A DNA stretch of 64,000 nucleotides from Uliginosibacterium gangwonense DSM 18521 (GCF_000373965.1 NZ_KB892835.1:405083-469082), one strand, 5' to 3'. Positions 46,483 to 55,469 are shown, counted from the first letter of the stretch. The notes: generated from the sequence alone by a model not told the origin. Program-made: numbers and translations.

Positions 46483-49400
46483 ATGGCAATGTCATCGGAT
46501 CAGGGGGCTAAATCTAACAGCAGCGATCTAGCAGCTCTTCTGCAAGAGCTGCAACGACCTGCCAAAAGCGTTCAGGAGCTACCACATCGAATAGAATTAT
46601 GCGTTCATGCCTTAGCGCTGGTGAGCCGAAATCAGCACTCGATCTTGTGGGCTGCGCTACAAAATGAACTGGGCAACAGTCTGACCCAAAACCCCCAGGG
46701 CAACCGCGCTGAGAACTTGGAACGATCCCTCCATCATCATCAGGAGGCGCTGGTGATCTACAACCGCACAGACTTCCCAGAGCAGTGGGCCATAACGCAG
46801 AACAGTCTGGCGAATGCATACTTGAAACGCATCCGTGGGAAGCACGTCGAAAACCTGGAGCAAGCCATCCATCATTATCAGGAGGCGCTAGCAGTCAGAA
46901 CCCGCGAGTCTCTCCCCACGCAGTGGGCTGCGACTCAGAGCAACCTAGCGCTTGCCTACTCGAACCGTATCTGTGGAGAGCGCGCCGAAAACCTTGAGCT
47001 TGCCATCCATCACCATCAGAAGGCGCTAACAGTCAGGACCCGCGAGTCCTTCCCTGAGGACTGGGCTGCGACTCAGAACAATCTAGCGCTTGCCTACTCG
47101 AACCGTATCTGCGGTGAGCATGCCGAAAACTTGGAACAGGCCATCCATTACTGTCATGAAGCTCTAATGGTTTATACCCGCGAGTCCTTCCCAGAGGACT
47201 GGGCCATGACTCTAAACAATCTGGCAGTAGCCTTTTCAGACCGCATTCTCGGTGAGCGCTCCGAAAACCTGGAGCAAGCCATCTATCACTATCGAGAGGC
47301 GCTAGAGGTAAGAACCCGCGAATCCTTACCCGAAGACTGGGCAGCAACCCAGAACAACCTAGCACTTGCCTACTCAAACCGTATTTGCGGTGAGCGCGCC
47401 AAAAACATGGAGCAGGCCATCCGCTATTATCAGGAAGCCCTGACGGTTTATACCCGCGTGGCCTTCCCCGAGAAATGGGCTACGGCTCAGAACAACCTGG
47501 CAATTGCCTACTCGAACCGTACCTGTGGAGAGCACGCCGAAAACATAGAGCAGGCCATCCGTTATTTTCGAGAGGCGTTAGCGGTAAGAACCCGCGAGTC
47601 TTTCCCTGAGGACTGGGCTGCGACCCAGAGCAACCTAGCACTTGCCTACTCGAACCGTATCTACGGTGAGCGTGCCAAAAACATGGAACAGGCCATCCGT
47701 TACTATCAGGAAACCCTATCGGTTTGTACCCGCGCGGCCTTTCCCGAGAAGTGGGCTGTCGTTCAGAACAACCTGGCAATTGCCTACTCAAACCGCATCT
47801 ATGGAGAGCGTGCCGAAAACCTGGAGCAAGCCATCTATCACTATCGAGAGGCGCTAGCGGTAAGAACCCGCGAGTCCTTACCCGAAGACTGGGCTGCGAC
47901 CCAGAACAATCTAGCACTTGCCTACAGGAACCGCATCTGCGGGGAGCGCACAGAGAATCTGGAACGCGCTATTCATTACTATAAGGAGACGCTGGCGGTT
48001 TATACACACACGGCTTTTCCCGAACTGTGGGCAATGACCCAGAGCAACCTAGCCCTAGCTTATTCAGACCGCATCTGCGGGAAACACGATGAAAACCTGG
48101 AGCAGGCCATCCATCACTATCAGGAGGCGCTGATAGTCTATAACCGTACAGCCTTCCCAGGGCAGTGGGCTACAGCCCAGAACAACCTAGCGGTAGCCTA
48201 CAAACATCGCGTCTGCGGTGATCGCGCCGAGAACCTAGAGTGTGCTATTCATCATCATCTCGAGGCGCTAGCGGTAAGAACCCGCGACTTCTTCCCCGAA
48301 GACTGGGCAGCGACTCAACATAACCTCGCAAATGCCTACTTAGACCGCATCAGCGGCGAGCGCGAGGAGAACTTGGAGCAGGCAATCCTTCGCTGTCAGG
48401 AGGCTCTGACGGTAAGAACCCGTACGGCTCTCCCCGAGCAGTGGGGCATGACTCAAAACAGCCTAGCACTTGCTTACTCTAATCGCATCTGTGGAGATCG
48501 AGCCGAAAACGTAAGCCACGCCATCCATCACTATCAAGAGGCGTTGAAGGTAAGAACCCGCTCTGCCTTCCCTACTGATTACCGCCAGACTCAGCGCAAC
48601 TTGGGTGATCTGTATTTCCGAGAAAGCAGACAGTTGGATGCGCTCATTGCCTATCAGCGGGCGATCGAAGCGGGAAACGACCTTCTGGCTCTCGCCTATT
48701 CTGAAGTGGGACGGCAAGCTGAAGTAAGGGAAACCACTCAACTCTACGCCCGTACTGCCTATTGCCTACTGCGCTTGAATCGCCACAGCGAAGCACTTGA
48801 GGTTCTGGAGCGAGGCAAAACGCGTCTGTTGGCTGAGACAATGGCATTGAGCGATTTGGATATGGCTTCTTTGTCCATAGAGAACCAGCAGCAACTCCAG
48901 TCTGCTCGGTTAACCATCAAAGAATTGGAGGCAGAAATGCGCCTGCCTCCGAACACACCAGCGCGCCGGGATGATCGTGTTTTGGCGGAACGGCTTCTCA
49001 CTGAACGGTCTGCGCTCAATAGTCTGGTTGGGAACATTCGACGCAAGGCCCCGGACTTCCTCCCGCTCGGTTTGAGTCTAGACGAGATACTTCAGCTTAT
49101 TCCACCAGAAGGCGCGTTGGTAGCACCGCTATTCACCTCCCAGGGCAGTGCCGTATTCGTCATTCCGCAGGGCACCACAGAGCTTACCGCAGCACATGTA
49201 GTGCAACTGGACGCTTTCCAGGACGCAGACCTGGATGCCTTGCTGCGCGGCACACAAGAATGCCCCGGTTGGTTGACCGCGTACGGAGCCTACCTAGCTG
49301 ATCTCGATATCAATAATTGGAAAGAGGCCATTGAGTCGCTCGTAGGACGAATGGGGCAAGCAATCATAGCGCCCATTCAAGAGCGCTTGACAGCATTGAA

Positions 49401-50271
49401 GGTTAAGCGCCTTCTTGTCTTGCCTTCAGGGGGTCTGCAACTGCTCCCTCTACACTCAACATGGTTCTCTGGGGAAGACGGGCAACGGTGTAGCTTGCTT
49501 GATGACTATGAAATCGCCTTCGCGCCTTCTGCGCACGCGTACTCCATTGCGCGTCGACGCCTCGCTGGGCGTACAGGACGTGAGGCGCTGGTAGTTGGAA
49601 TCAACGATTACGCTCAGTCGCCCCTGGTCAACGCTATCCCCGAGGCTCAGGCTGTAGCCGCATTATTTAACGTTGCGCCCTTGCTCGACACCGACGCGAC
49701 CAAAGGGGCAGTGATCAGCGGTGCCCCCAAGGCGGCCTATCTCCATTTCTCATGTCACGGCTCCTTCAATTGGAGCATGCCGATGGATTCGACACTCTGC
49801 CTCGCCAACAATGAAATGCTCACACTCTCAGATGTCATCGGCAAGCTGGATTTGCGGTCGGCGCGTTTGGTAACACTGTCAGCATGTGAAACTGGCATTT
49901 CTGATGCGAGCCAATCACCCGATGAGTACTTAGGATTGCCCGCAGGATTTCTGCAAGCTGGGACACCTGCCCTGATAAGCAGCCTATGGAGTGTGGACGA
50001 CCGTTGCACTGCGTTACTCATGGACCGCTTTTACCACAATCATATCCTACAAGGAATGCGCTGCTCGGCTGCTCTGCGCGAAGCACAGCTGTGGCTACGG
50101 GGTACTACGCGTGCAGAGCTAGGTGAGCACTACAAGTCCTTTATTCGCATGAGTCCGGAGCATGCCCTAGGTGCTTACAAAGACATTATGCTGAACGGCG
50201 CACCTGATGAGCGTCCCTATGCCAATCCGTATTACTGGGCAGCATTTACCTTTAACGGTGCTGATGTTTAG
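46483..50271 (+). CDS. TPR–CHAT protease
   Basis: A 1262-residue protein. Residues 61–704 are 14 tandem 46-residue TPR-like units (consensus NLALAYSNRICGERAENLEQ then AIHHYQEALAVRTRESFPED), followed by more helices to about 860. The CHAT domain occupies about 880–1262. The caspase-type dyad is visible: His in LHFSCHGSF (H1092) and Cys in TLSACETGI (C1135). CHAT proteases are clan CD peptidases; relatives act in type III CRISPR immunity and gasdermin activation. The preceding small membrane-type gene is a possible substrate. GC and codon use match the rest of the island. Confidence 0.88.
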   Translation: MAMSSDQGAKSNSSDLAALLQELQRPAKSVQELPHRIELCVHALALVSRNQHSILWAALQNELGNSLTQNPQGNRAENLERSLHHHQEALVIYNRTDFPEQWAITQNSLANAYLKRIRGKHVENLEQAIHHYQEALAVRTRESLPTQWAATQSNLALAYSNRICGERAENLELAIHHHQKALTVRTRESFPEDWAATQNNLALAYSNRICGEHAENLEQAIHYCHEALMVYTRESFPEDWAMTLNNLAVAFSDRILGERSENLEQAIYHYREALEVRTRESLPEDWAATQNNLALAYSNRICGERAKNMEQAIRYYQEALTVYTRVAFPEKWATAQNNLAIAYSNRTCGEHAENIEQAIRYFREALAVRTRESFPEDWAATQSNLALAYSNRIYGERAKNMEQAIRYYQETLSVCTRAAFPEKWAVVQNNLAIAYSNRIYGERAENLEQAIYHYREALAVRTRESLPEDWAATQNNLALAYRNRICGERTENLERAIHYYKETLAVYTHTAFPELWAMTQSNLALAYSDRICGKHDENLEQAIHHYQEALIVYNRTAFPGQWATAQNNLAVAYKHRVCGDRAENLECAIHHHLEALAVRTRDFFPEDWAATQHNLANAYLDRISGEREENLEQAILRCQEALTVRTRTALPEQWGMTQNSLALAYSNRICGDRAENVSHAIHHYQEALKVRTRSAFPTDYRQTQRNLGDLYFRESRQLDALIAYQRAIEAGNDLLALAYSEVGRQAEVRETTQLYARTAYCLLRLNRHSEALEVLERGKTRLLAETMALSDLDMASLSIENQQQLQSARLTIKELEAEMRLPPNTPARRDDRVLAERLLTERSALNSLVGNIRRKAPDFLPLGLSLDEILQLIPPEGALVAPLFTSQGSAVFVIPQGTTELTAAHVVQLDAFQDADLDALLRGTQECPGWLTAYGAYLADLDINNWKEAIESLVGRMGQAIIAPIQERLTALKVKRLLVLPSGGLQLLPLHSTWFSGEDGQRCSLLDDYEIAFAPSAHAYSIARRRLAGRTGREALVVGINDYAQSPLVNAIPEAQAVAALFNVAPLLDTDATKGAVISGAPKAAYLHFSCHGSFNWSMPMDSTLCLANNEMLTLSDVIGKLDLRSARLVTLSACETGISDASQSPDEYLGLPAGFLQAGTPALISSLWSVDDRCTALLMDRFYHNHILQGMRCSAALREAQLWLRGTTRAELGEHYKSFIRMSPEHALGAYKDIMLNGAPDERPYANPYYWAAFTFNGADV
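46663..48594 (+). repeat. 14 in-frame tandem repeats of 138 bp
   Basis: Fourteen units of exactly 138 bp (46 codons) with no indels. Many units are nearly identical in stretches of 20–40 bp. Units 5, 7 and 9 (RESLPEDWAATQ or RESFPEDWAATQ) alternate with 6 and 8 (AFPEKWA), so part of the array grew as a 276-bp pair. This points to recent unequal recombination within the gene. Confidence 0.93.
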
Positions 50272-50532
50272 AGTCTGTTGAGAACGTGCCTTCGAAAGGC
50301 AGTAGCCACCTGATAAAGTCATCTGTCAGTCGGCCAATGGTGACGTAAGACGTGTAGTGGTGACGACTCACGATAATACCGGAGCGTTTGTTGATTGCTG
50401 CGGATTTCATTGAAGTTGACCAGACGTTCCTGGGACATGTTGACCACTGTACTGGCGTTGACCGTTGATACGTCTGACAGCTTTGCTCAGCGAAGTTGAG
50501 TACGGAAAAGCGATGGTGGCGGTTGGAAGGGT

Positions 50533-50711
50533 GTGACAGTTCATGGGGCAAAGAACCGCGAGTTCGACAACGTTATTGTGCTGTGGCCAGCGGCCATGGG
50601 AGCGACGATCAAAAGCGTCGGCTCCTCTACAACGCAGTCACTCGCGCGAAAGAACGCTGCCTTGTACTCGTACAGTTGGAGGCCAACCTTAGTAAAGCTC
50701 CATTTGCATGA
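50533..50711 (+). pseudogene. C-terminal remnant of a UvrD-like helicase, frameshifted
   Basis: One frame gives VTVHGAKNREFDNVIVLWPA, and after a shift near 50600 the next gives DDQKRRLLYNAVTRAKERCL. Together these are helicase motifs V and VI of UvrD/Rep proteins (VHxxKGLEFDxV…LLYVAxTRAKxxL). Upstream motifs are absent. It differs from the intact helicase at 36118–37857, so it comes from another gene, probably a decayed defence module. Confidence 0.7.
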
Positions 50712-50873
50712 ACTTTTAACGGCCTTGGGCCGACAGTGCATGATGACGTGCATATTTCAGCCTATTTCCGCCACCCGTTCTCATTCAAACTGTAGCAGTG
50801 ATTCCAACGAGATATCAGCCAGTGGTTCCAGTGCAAACTCAGCCACTGACTCGGGTCATAAACCTCATTCTTT

Positions 50874-51218
50874 GTGCAGGACATTGTGCGCATCAACCGG
50901 CAGGAATTCGACGTCGTGACGCTGCGCAGCGGTATCATTTGGAATGTCCAATGCAAGAATAACTTCGTCGACCTCACGCGCGTCGATTCGGATGCGGCGG
51001 CCTTCGCCCGTTACAACCGCCGCCTCGTGCGCGCATATGAGAAGGCATTAGTGAAGGAACGCAATCGGGAGCAACTGCTGAAAATGAGACTGGGCCTTGA
51101 GCCTGTGCAGCACATGCTTGTCTCGCGTTTTCCTGTGGTGACGAATAACCCGCGCATCGTCGTTTACAGCCGCATCGCCGAGTTCGCGAAGCGGGCCGAT
51201 GCTGTGCTGGCGGCTTGA
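50874..51218 (+). pseudogene. fragment of a nuclease-like protein
   Basis: A 114-residue frame opening with GTG. The core FDVVTLRSGIIWNVQCKNN matches the D-x(n)-(E/Q)xK pattern of PD-(D/E)xK nucleases (Asp, then Q-x-K). The N-terminal part of such a protein is missing, and the preceding region is the helicase remnant. It may be the downstream remainder of the same decayed locus. It could also be a small intact gene; no ribosome binding site is evident. Confidence 0.45.
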
Positions 51219-52140
51219 AAATTCAAGACAATGCGGCTGATGAAAACAGTTGGATTTCGGTTTCATCGGCTAACTTACTTCCGCGCGAAGTTAGCTTTGC
51301 CGACATACCGGTTCTTTCCAATGTGGGCGACTGGTTTGGGTTTAGACTGTGCAAAAACACAATGAAGAGCCGGATTTGCATTTTTTTTTGGGTTGCTTTA
51401 CCCCTCCTGCATGAACGATTGTTGCGTATGGGCCGTTTTAAAGGGTCGGTTTTTTGTCCCCTGGAATTCCACGGCGTTTTTACGCAGCCTCGGTTGGAAG
51501 CGGCCGTTAGCTCTCCGGATACCGACTGGCAGCTTTGGCCGACGATTTGCCACTCATAGTGTGCAAATCTATCAAATCCGGCCACGTGGAAAATATGTAT
51601 TCGGATCACGCCTGAACTCTCATTCTTTCTGGCAATAACCAGTTGCTGGCAACTGCTGAATCATGGTCTGGCTCCACGCAACCGCAGCGAGTGGATTTTC
51701 GTCTGGCTTGCAGGCGCTGTTCGTAACTCTAACCGGAAACCGTGGCTGTGTTCAGATCGGAATAACTGGCTGGAAATGGATGAGAATTACTGGACGTGTT
51801 TGAAACGGAATTGCTGGTAGGTTTTGACTGGAATATGTAATGACGGCCAGTTGTCCTATCTCCTGGCTGATTTCCCTTCGCCGCTACGGCGGCCCCTCAT
51901 GTCAAACGTTCGAGCGGTCGCTTTCCAAAAGCCTGACCGTCTGCAAAGGGTCGGACTGGGCATTCGCTAAGACCGAAAGCTGCTATACGGGTTTCCCTGC
52001 CACCTACTGGCTGCTTTTGGACGAATTGCAGCCTCTCAGGAGGTTGCTGCTAATTGACTGCTGTGGCCGAGGGCCTGCAACTGAAACGTCTACATTCTGA
52101 AGCACTTGGGTATAAAACGACACGTATTGGCCAGTAAGCA
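51219..52140. other. gene-free decayed sequence
   Basis: About 920 bp between the nuclease fragment and the AT-rich right end. Open frames are short, overlap on both strands and have no recognisable motif. I see no intact gene, RNA gene or insertion sequence here. Confidence 0.5.
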
Positions 52141-52310
52141 ATGCTAGGTAAGGTATATGGATATATATCAGTGACACGATTTTGTAAACAACTTAGCGAT
52201 TTGGGTTATGGTTGTTTACGTTAAATTTGTGTTGTTAAATTTTTAATTTAAAAATCATTGTGTTAAGTGTTTATTTACAGAAATAGTAAACACAACCCTT
52301 TTAGGGTCCA
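52141..52310. other. AT-rich right end of the island
   Basis: A strongly AT-rich segment, unlike everything around it. GTAAACAAC (52184–52192) and GTTGTTTAC (52211–52219) are perfect 9-bp inverted arms 18 bp apart; GTAAACACAAC (52286–52296) is a third copy, and 52269–52291 mirrors the left end motif at 18001–18020. GInt elements are described as ending in a short AT-rich segment, which this matches. The motifs may be recombinase binding sites. Confidence 0.6.
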
Positions 52311-52326
52311 GTGAGATACATAGAGT

Positions 52327-52366
52327 GAAAACCCCCTGGCAGATTGATCTCTGCCAGGGGGTTTTT
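52327..52366. terminator. bidirectional intrinsic terminator behind nsrR
   Basis: A 13-bp or longer stem (AACCCCCTGGCAG / CTGCCAGGGGGTT) with an 8-nt loop, A-rich on the left and T-rich on the right. It would end nsrR transcripts and block transcription from the island. It marks the first host feature right of the element. Confidence 0.92.
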
Positions 52367-52417
52367 CTTATCTACTCGACGAAGGCCAACAAATTGTGTT
52401 GATAGATCAGCGGCGGC

Positions 52418-52858
52418 TTAGCGTACAAATTCTATCTTCAACAAACGTGCCATCGGTATCGGCGTATGGACCAGGTCGGCCAAGGTATGCTGGTCCAGCA
52501 CGGCATAGAGTGCATCAAAGGCCTGCGCCAGAATCGGGATCAACTGGCAGCTGGCCGTGATGCAGCAAGCATTGCTTTCACCGAAGCACTCGGCAATCGG
52601 GCTGTCCCCTTCGGCAGCTCGCACCACGGCGCCCAGGCGGATCTGCTCAGGCGGAAATGCCAAGCGGATGCCACCGCCTTTGCCACGTACCGATTCAATC
52701 ACGCCAGTCTTTGCCAGATGGTGTACTACCTTCATGAGGTGGTTCTCAGAGATCGCATACGCCTGCGCAATCCCCTGGATGGTTGCAAGCCGTTCCTGAT
52801 GCAGTGCCAGATACATCAGCACACGGAGCGTGTAGTCGGTAAAGCTGGTCAGTTTCAT
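52418..52858 (-). CDS. nsrR: Rrf2-family nitric oxide-sensing repressor NsrR
   Basis: A 146-residue protein (MKLTSFTDYTLRVLMYLALH). The N-terminal winged helix includes the recognition helix region SENHLMKVVHHLAKTGVIES. Cysteines C91, C98/C99 and C104 (ECFGESNACCITASC) match the iron–sulfur ligands of NsrR. Loss of the cluster in nitric oxide relieves repression. It is divergent from the DUF59 operon and close to norB; palindromes of NsrR type lie at both promoters, which supports the name strongly. Confidence 0.92.
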   Translation of the reverse strand: MKLTSFTDYTLRVLMYLALHQERLATIQGIAQAYAISENHLMKVVHHLAKTGVIESVRGKGGGIRLAFPPEQIRLGAVVRAAEGDSPIAECFGESNACCITASCQLIPILAQAFDALYAVLDQHTLADLVHTPIPMARLLKIEFVR

Positions 52859-52875
52859 AAGATGTGCAAAAAATA

Positions 52876-52928
52876 TTGCTTTTGTAAAAGCAAAGGCATA
52901 CAGTAAAGGTGTATTAAGAATACACCTT
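52876..52928 (+). promoter_or_regulatory. promoter of the NO operon with NsrR-type operator
   Basis: TTGCTT (52876–52881), 17 bp and TACAGT (52899–52904) form the promoter. Right after it, AAGGTGTATT (52906–52915) and AATACACCTT (52919–52928) are perfect 10-bp arms with 3 bp between, giving a 23-bp palindrome over the expected start point, 4 bp before the DUF59 ATG. The −35 box also lies in an 18-bp palindrome (TTGCTTTT/AAAAGCAA, 52876–52893). Overlap with the start site predicts repression by NsrR. Confidence 0.75.
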
Positions 52929-52932
52929 AATC

Positions 52933-53235
52933 ATGACTACCGATACCCATACTTTGCAGGAAGTGCTGCGTCAGGTCATAGACCCCGAGGTTGGCATGAA
53001 TATCGTCGATCTGGGGCTCGTATACCGCCTCGAACACAAAGCCGATGGCGTGGAGCTGGATCTGACGATGACTTCGCCTGCCTGCCCGATGGGGGAAAGC
53101 ATTGCGGAAGATGCTGAGGCCGTGCTTAAAGCCGCCCTCCCGATCGATTGCCCAGTGCGCGTCCAGCTTGTGTGGAATCCACCATGGTCGCCCGCACTGA
53201 TGAGCGAGCAAGCCCGCCAGCATTTCGGCTGGTAA
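52933..53235 (+). CDS. DUF59/MIP18 metal–sulfur cluster assembly factor
   Basis: A 100-residue protein of the SufT/MIP18 type (LRQVIDPEVGMNIVDLGLVY; DLTMTSPACPMGES). The conserved Cys in SPACPMG is present. Such proteins help to build or repair iron–sulfur clusters, which NO destroys. It is the first gene of the NsrR-controlled operon; the operator nearly touches its ATG, leaving little room for a ribosome binding site. Confidence 0.87.
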   Translation: MTTDTHTLQEVLRQVIDPEVGMNIVDLGLVYRLEHKADGVELDLTMTSPACPMGESIAEDAEAVLKAALPIDCPVRVQLVWNPPWSPALMSEQARQHFGW

Positions 53236-53276
53236 TCACCCCCGTGTCTTTTCCACTTTTTACAGGAGCCTCCACC

Positions 53277-53552
53277 ATGACCCCAGCAGCCGTTACCCTC
53301 GACGTTCGTGCCATTGAGCCGCGCTTTCGCCACCCACTGATCTTTGGCATCTTTGAACGTCTCCCCGTAGGTCAGGCGTTGATGCTCACCAATGATCATG
53401 ATCCCAAACCGCTGTACTACCAATTCCAGGCCGAATCGAGTGGCCTCTTTAGTTGGGATTACGTGCAGTCTGGCCCCGATGTATGGCAGGTCTGTATCGG
53501 CAAGGAAGGGGATGGCGGCCATCTCGATATCAATAGCCGCTGCTGCGGTTGA
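53277..53552 (+). CDS. DUF2249 protein
   Basis: A 91-residue protein with TLDVRAIEPRFRHPLIFGIF and ALMLTNDHDPKPLYYQFQAE, characteristic of DUF2249. These small proteins are linked with NO and denitrification genes and sometimes fused to hemerythrin domains. ACAGGAGCC precedes the ATG at 53277. Its exact role is unknown. It ends in CCG, with two vicinal cysteines near the C terminus. Confidence 0.85.
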   Translation: MTPAAVTLDVRAIEPRFRHPLIFGIFERLPVGQALMLTNDHDPKPLYYQFQAESSGLFSWDYVQSGPDVWQVCIGKEGDGGHLDINSRCCG

Positions 53553-53586
53553 TTCCCTAACAAGGTTTTCGTCTTCGCGCCTCGCC

Positions 53587-54705
53587 ATGTCATTCCCCAT
53601 TCCGCTCAAACGTTTGCGTGTCGTGCTTGCTCTGCCGGCCATCGCCGCGCTGGTGATCGGTGTGTTTGCCGGGCTTGCGCGCATCGGCGTGGCGCTACCA
53701 GGCTACTTCGCCAGTCTCACCATCGTGCATGGCGCACTGATGGTGGGCGGACTCTTCGGCACCCTCATCGGTCTGGAGCGTGCTGTCGCCCTCGCCAGGG
53801 GCTGGCCGTATCTGGCACCGGCACTGTCGGGCGCGGGCGCGGTGTGCCTGTTGGTGGCACCCTCCAGTCTGTTGGGTGCATGGCTGATGCTGGCTGCTTC
53901 GCTGGTGATGACTTGGGCCTGTTTTGATGTGTGGCGCGGCCAGCGGGCCATCCACCTTGCCACACTGGCTGCCGCCGCACTCGCCTGGAGCCTTGGTAAT
54001 GCTGTTTGGCTGACTGTTGGCACGCTGATCCCAGCCGTGCCATTGTGGATGGCCTTTCTTATTCTCACGATCGCGGGTGAGCGTCTGGAACTCTCGCGCT
54101 TTGTTCCTACGCCGCGTTGGGCACGCCGCTTACTTGCTGCGGTCTGCGCTCTGCTATTGATTGCTGCCACGCTACACAGCCTGGGCCTGTGGGGGCTGCA
54201 CGCCTATGCACTTGCCCTGCTGATGCTTGCTGCATGGTTACTGCGTTTTGATGTGGCCCGGCGCACCATACGCACGGCGGGGCTTACACGTTATATGGCG
54301 ATCTGCTTGCTCTCAGGTTACGTTTGGCTCGCCATCGGGGCCGTACTGGGCCTTGCTGGCGCATTGCCGGTGGGTGATCCGTTGCGCGATGCGGCCCTAC
54401 ACTCAATTCTGCTGGGGTTTGTCATCTCGATGGTCTTCGGTCATGCCCCTATCATCGTACCCGCACTCACGCGTTTATCGATGCGTTGGCACCCCGGTTT
54501 CTATATTCCGCTTGCTGTCTTGCAGATAACCCTGATGCTGCGGGTAGCCAGCGCCTGGAATTCAAGCATCGCTTGGCGCGAGTGGGGGGCTATTGGCAAT
54601 GCCATCGCGCTATTGATCTTCTTTAGCATGATCATTGAAAGCCTGCTTGCTGCGCGTGATGGGAAACGTGTTCGCCGAGAGGTGTCGCATGGAAACTCGC
54701 TCTGA
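53587..54705 (+). CDS. NnrS-like multi-pass membrane protein
   Basis: A 372-residue integral membrane protein with about ten to twelve hydrophobic segments (VVLALPAIAALVIGVFAGL at the start). HGALMVGGLFGTLIGLERAV and FGHAPIIVPALTRL carry conserved His residues in transmembrane segments, as in NnrS haem/copper membrane proteins that protect against NO stress. The start ATG at 53587 is chosen; the 65-residue upstream extension overlaps the DUF2249 gene. It overlaps the reductase start by 17 bp. Confidence 0.78.
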   Translation: MSFPIPLKRLRVVLALPAIAALVIGVFAGLARIGVALPGYFASLTIVHGALMVGGLFGTLIGLERAVALARGWPYLAPALSGAGAVCLLVAPSSLLGAWLMLAASLVMTWACFDVWRGQRAIHLATLAAAALAWSLGNAVWLTVGTLIPAVPLWMAFLILTIAGERLELSRFVPTPRWARRLLAAVCALLLIAATLHSLGLWGLHAYALALLMLAAWLLRFDVARRTIRTAGLTRYMAICLLSGYVWLAIGAVLGLAGALPVGDPLRDAALHSILLGFVISMVFGHAPIIVPALTRLSMRWHPGFYIPLAVLQITLMLRVASAWNSSIAWREWGAIGNAIALLIFFSMIIESLLAARDGKRVRREVSHGNSL

Positions 54706-55469
54706 AAACCTTCAAATACGCCATACCCTCGAAACTGTTATATCGATCCAGTGGTGGGCGCCTACGCTATGCACATTGCGTGTGAGCAAGCCCGCAGGCT
54801 ACTCTTTTCAAGCTGGTCATTACGCACGCCTTGGTCTGCCCGCTGAGAGCACTTCCGAGGCTATTGTCTGGCGTCCGTATTCCATTGTGTCGGCGCCCGC
54901 TGAACCTTTCCTAGAATTTCTCATCACCGTGGTTCCAGGAGGCGCGCTGACGAGTAGGCTTACACGGCTTCAGCCCGGGCGATGCGCTGGCGCTGGAGTC
55001 GCACGCCTGTGGTTTCTTTGTGCCCACCCAACTGAGCCCTGGCGATGATCTGTGGATGCTTGCCACCGGGGCTGGGGTGGGGCCGTATCTTTCAATACTG
55101 CGCGAAGGTCACATACAGGAAGCCTTCCGCCATTTAGTCCTGGTGCATAGCGTGCGCCGAGCTGCTGAACTTGCCTATCATGACGAAATTCTGCAGCATC
55201 AGGTGAGTTTGCCAGGGCGCCTGCATTACGTGCGGATCGTTACTCGTGAACCCGGCGCGGGGTCGATACAATGCCGCATCCCCCAAGCTATCGAAGATGG
55301 CATCCTGCAAGCCCATGTCAGTTTGCCCCTTGATGTCTCCCACAGCCGCGTCATGGTTTGCGGCAATCCGGGTTTTACCGCCGACATGCGCCAACTGCTT
55401 GCCGGGCATAGCTTCCAACCCTGCCGCCGCAACCTTATCGGCAGCATGCTATTCGAGAATTACTGGTGA
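54689..55469 (+). pseudogene. ferredoxin–NADP reductase-like protein, frameshifted
   Basis: Frame 1 runs from ATG 54689 (METRSENLQI) through GHYARLGLPA and WRPYSIVSAPAEP, the FAD-binding half. At 54974–54976 a CCC run appears to have one base too many: removing one C restores LQPGDALALESHACGFFVPT and continues into ATGAGVGPYLSIL, MVCGNPGFTADMRQLL and the C-terminal SMLFENYW. All parts of an Fpr of about 260 residues are then present. As written, the product would be truncated. A sequencing error or a genuine recent mutation are both possible. Confidence 0.85.

Larger units (their letters stand above)
18001..52296. mobile_element. GInt-type genomic island (about 34 kb) with defence cargo
   Basis: What is seen: four overlapping or nearly abutting genes for three tyrosine recombinases and a small coiled-coil protein at the left edge, about 29 kb of accessory genes, and a short very AT-rich segment at the right edge. 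This is the tripartite structure described for GInt elements (ginABCD operon, cargo, AT-rich 3' end). The island lies between the ssb terminator and the terminator behind nsrR, both intact host signals. Its genes are visibly more AT-rich and codon use is less biased than in the flanking ribosomal and repair genes. Edges are placed at the inverted GTTTAC-type motifs and are good to some tens of bases. Confidence 0.75.

Noticed and set aside
46663-48594. CRISPR array
   Set aside because: The repeats are contiguous 138-bp coding units without spacers and stay in one reading frame.
52466-52906. 146-codon + strand frame opposite nsrR
   Set aside because: Antisense shadow of nsrR, whose cysteine ligands and helix-turn-helix are clear.
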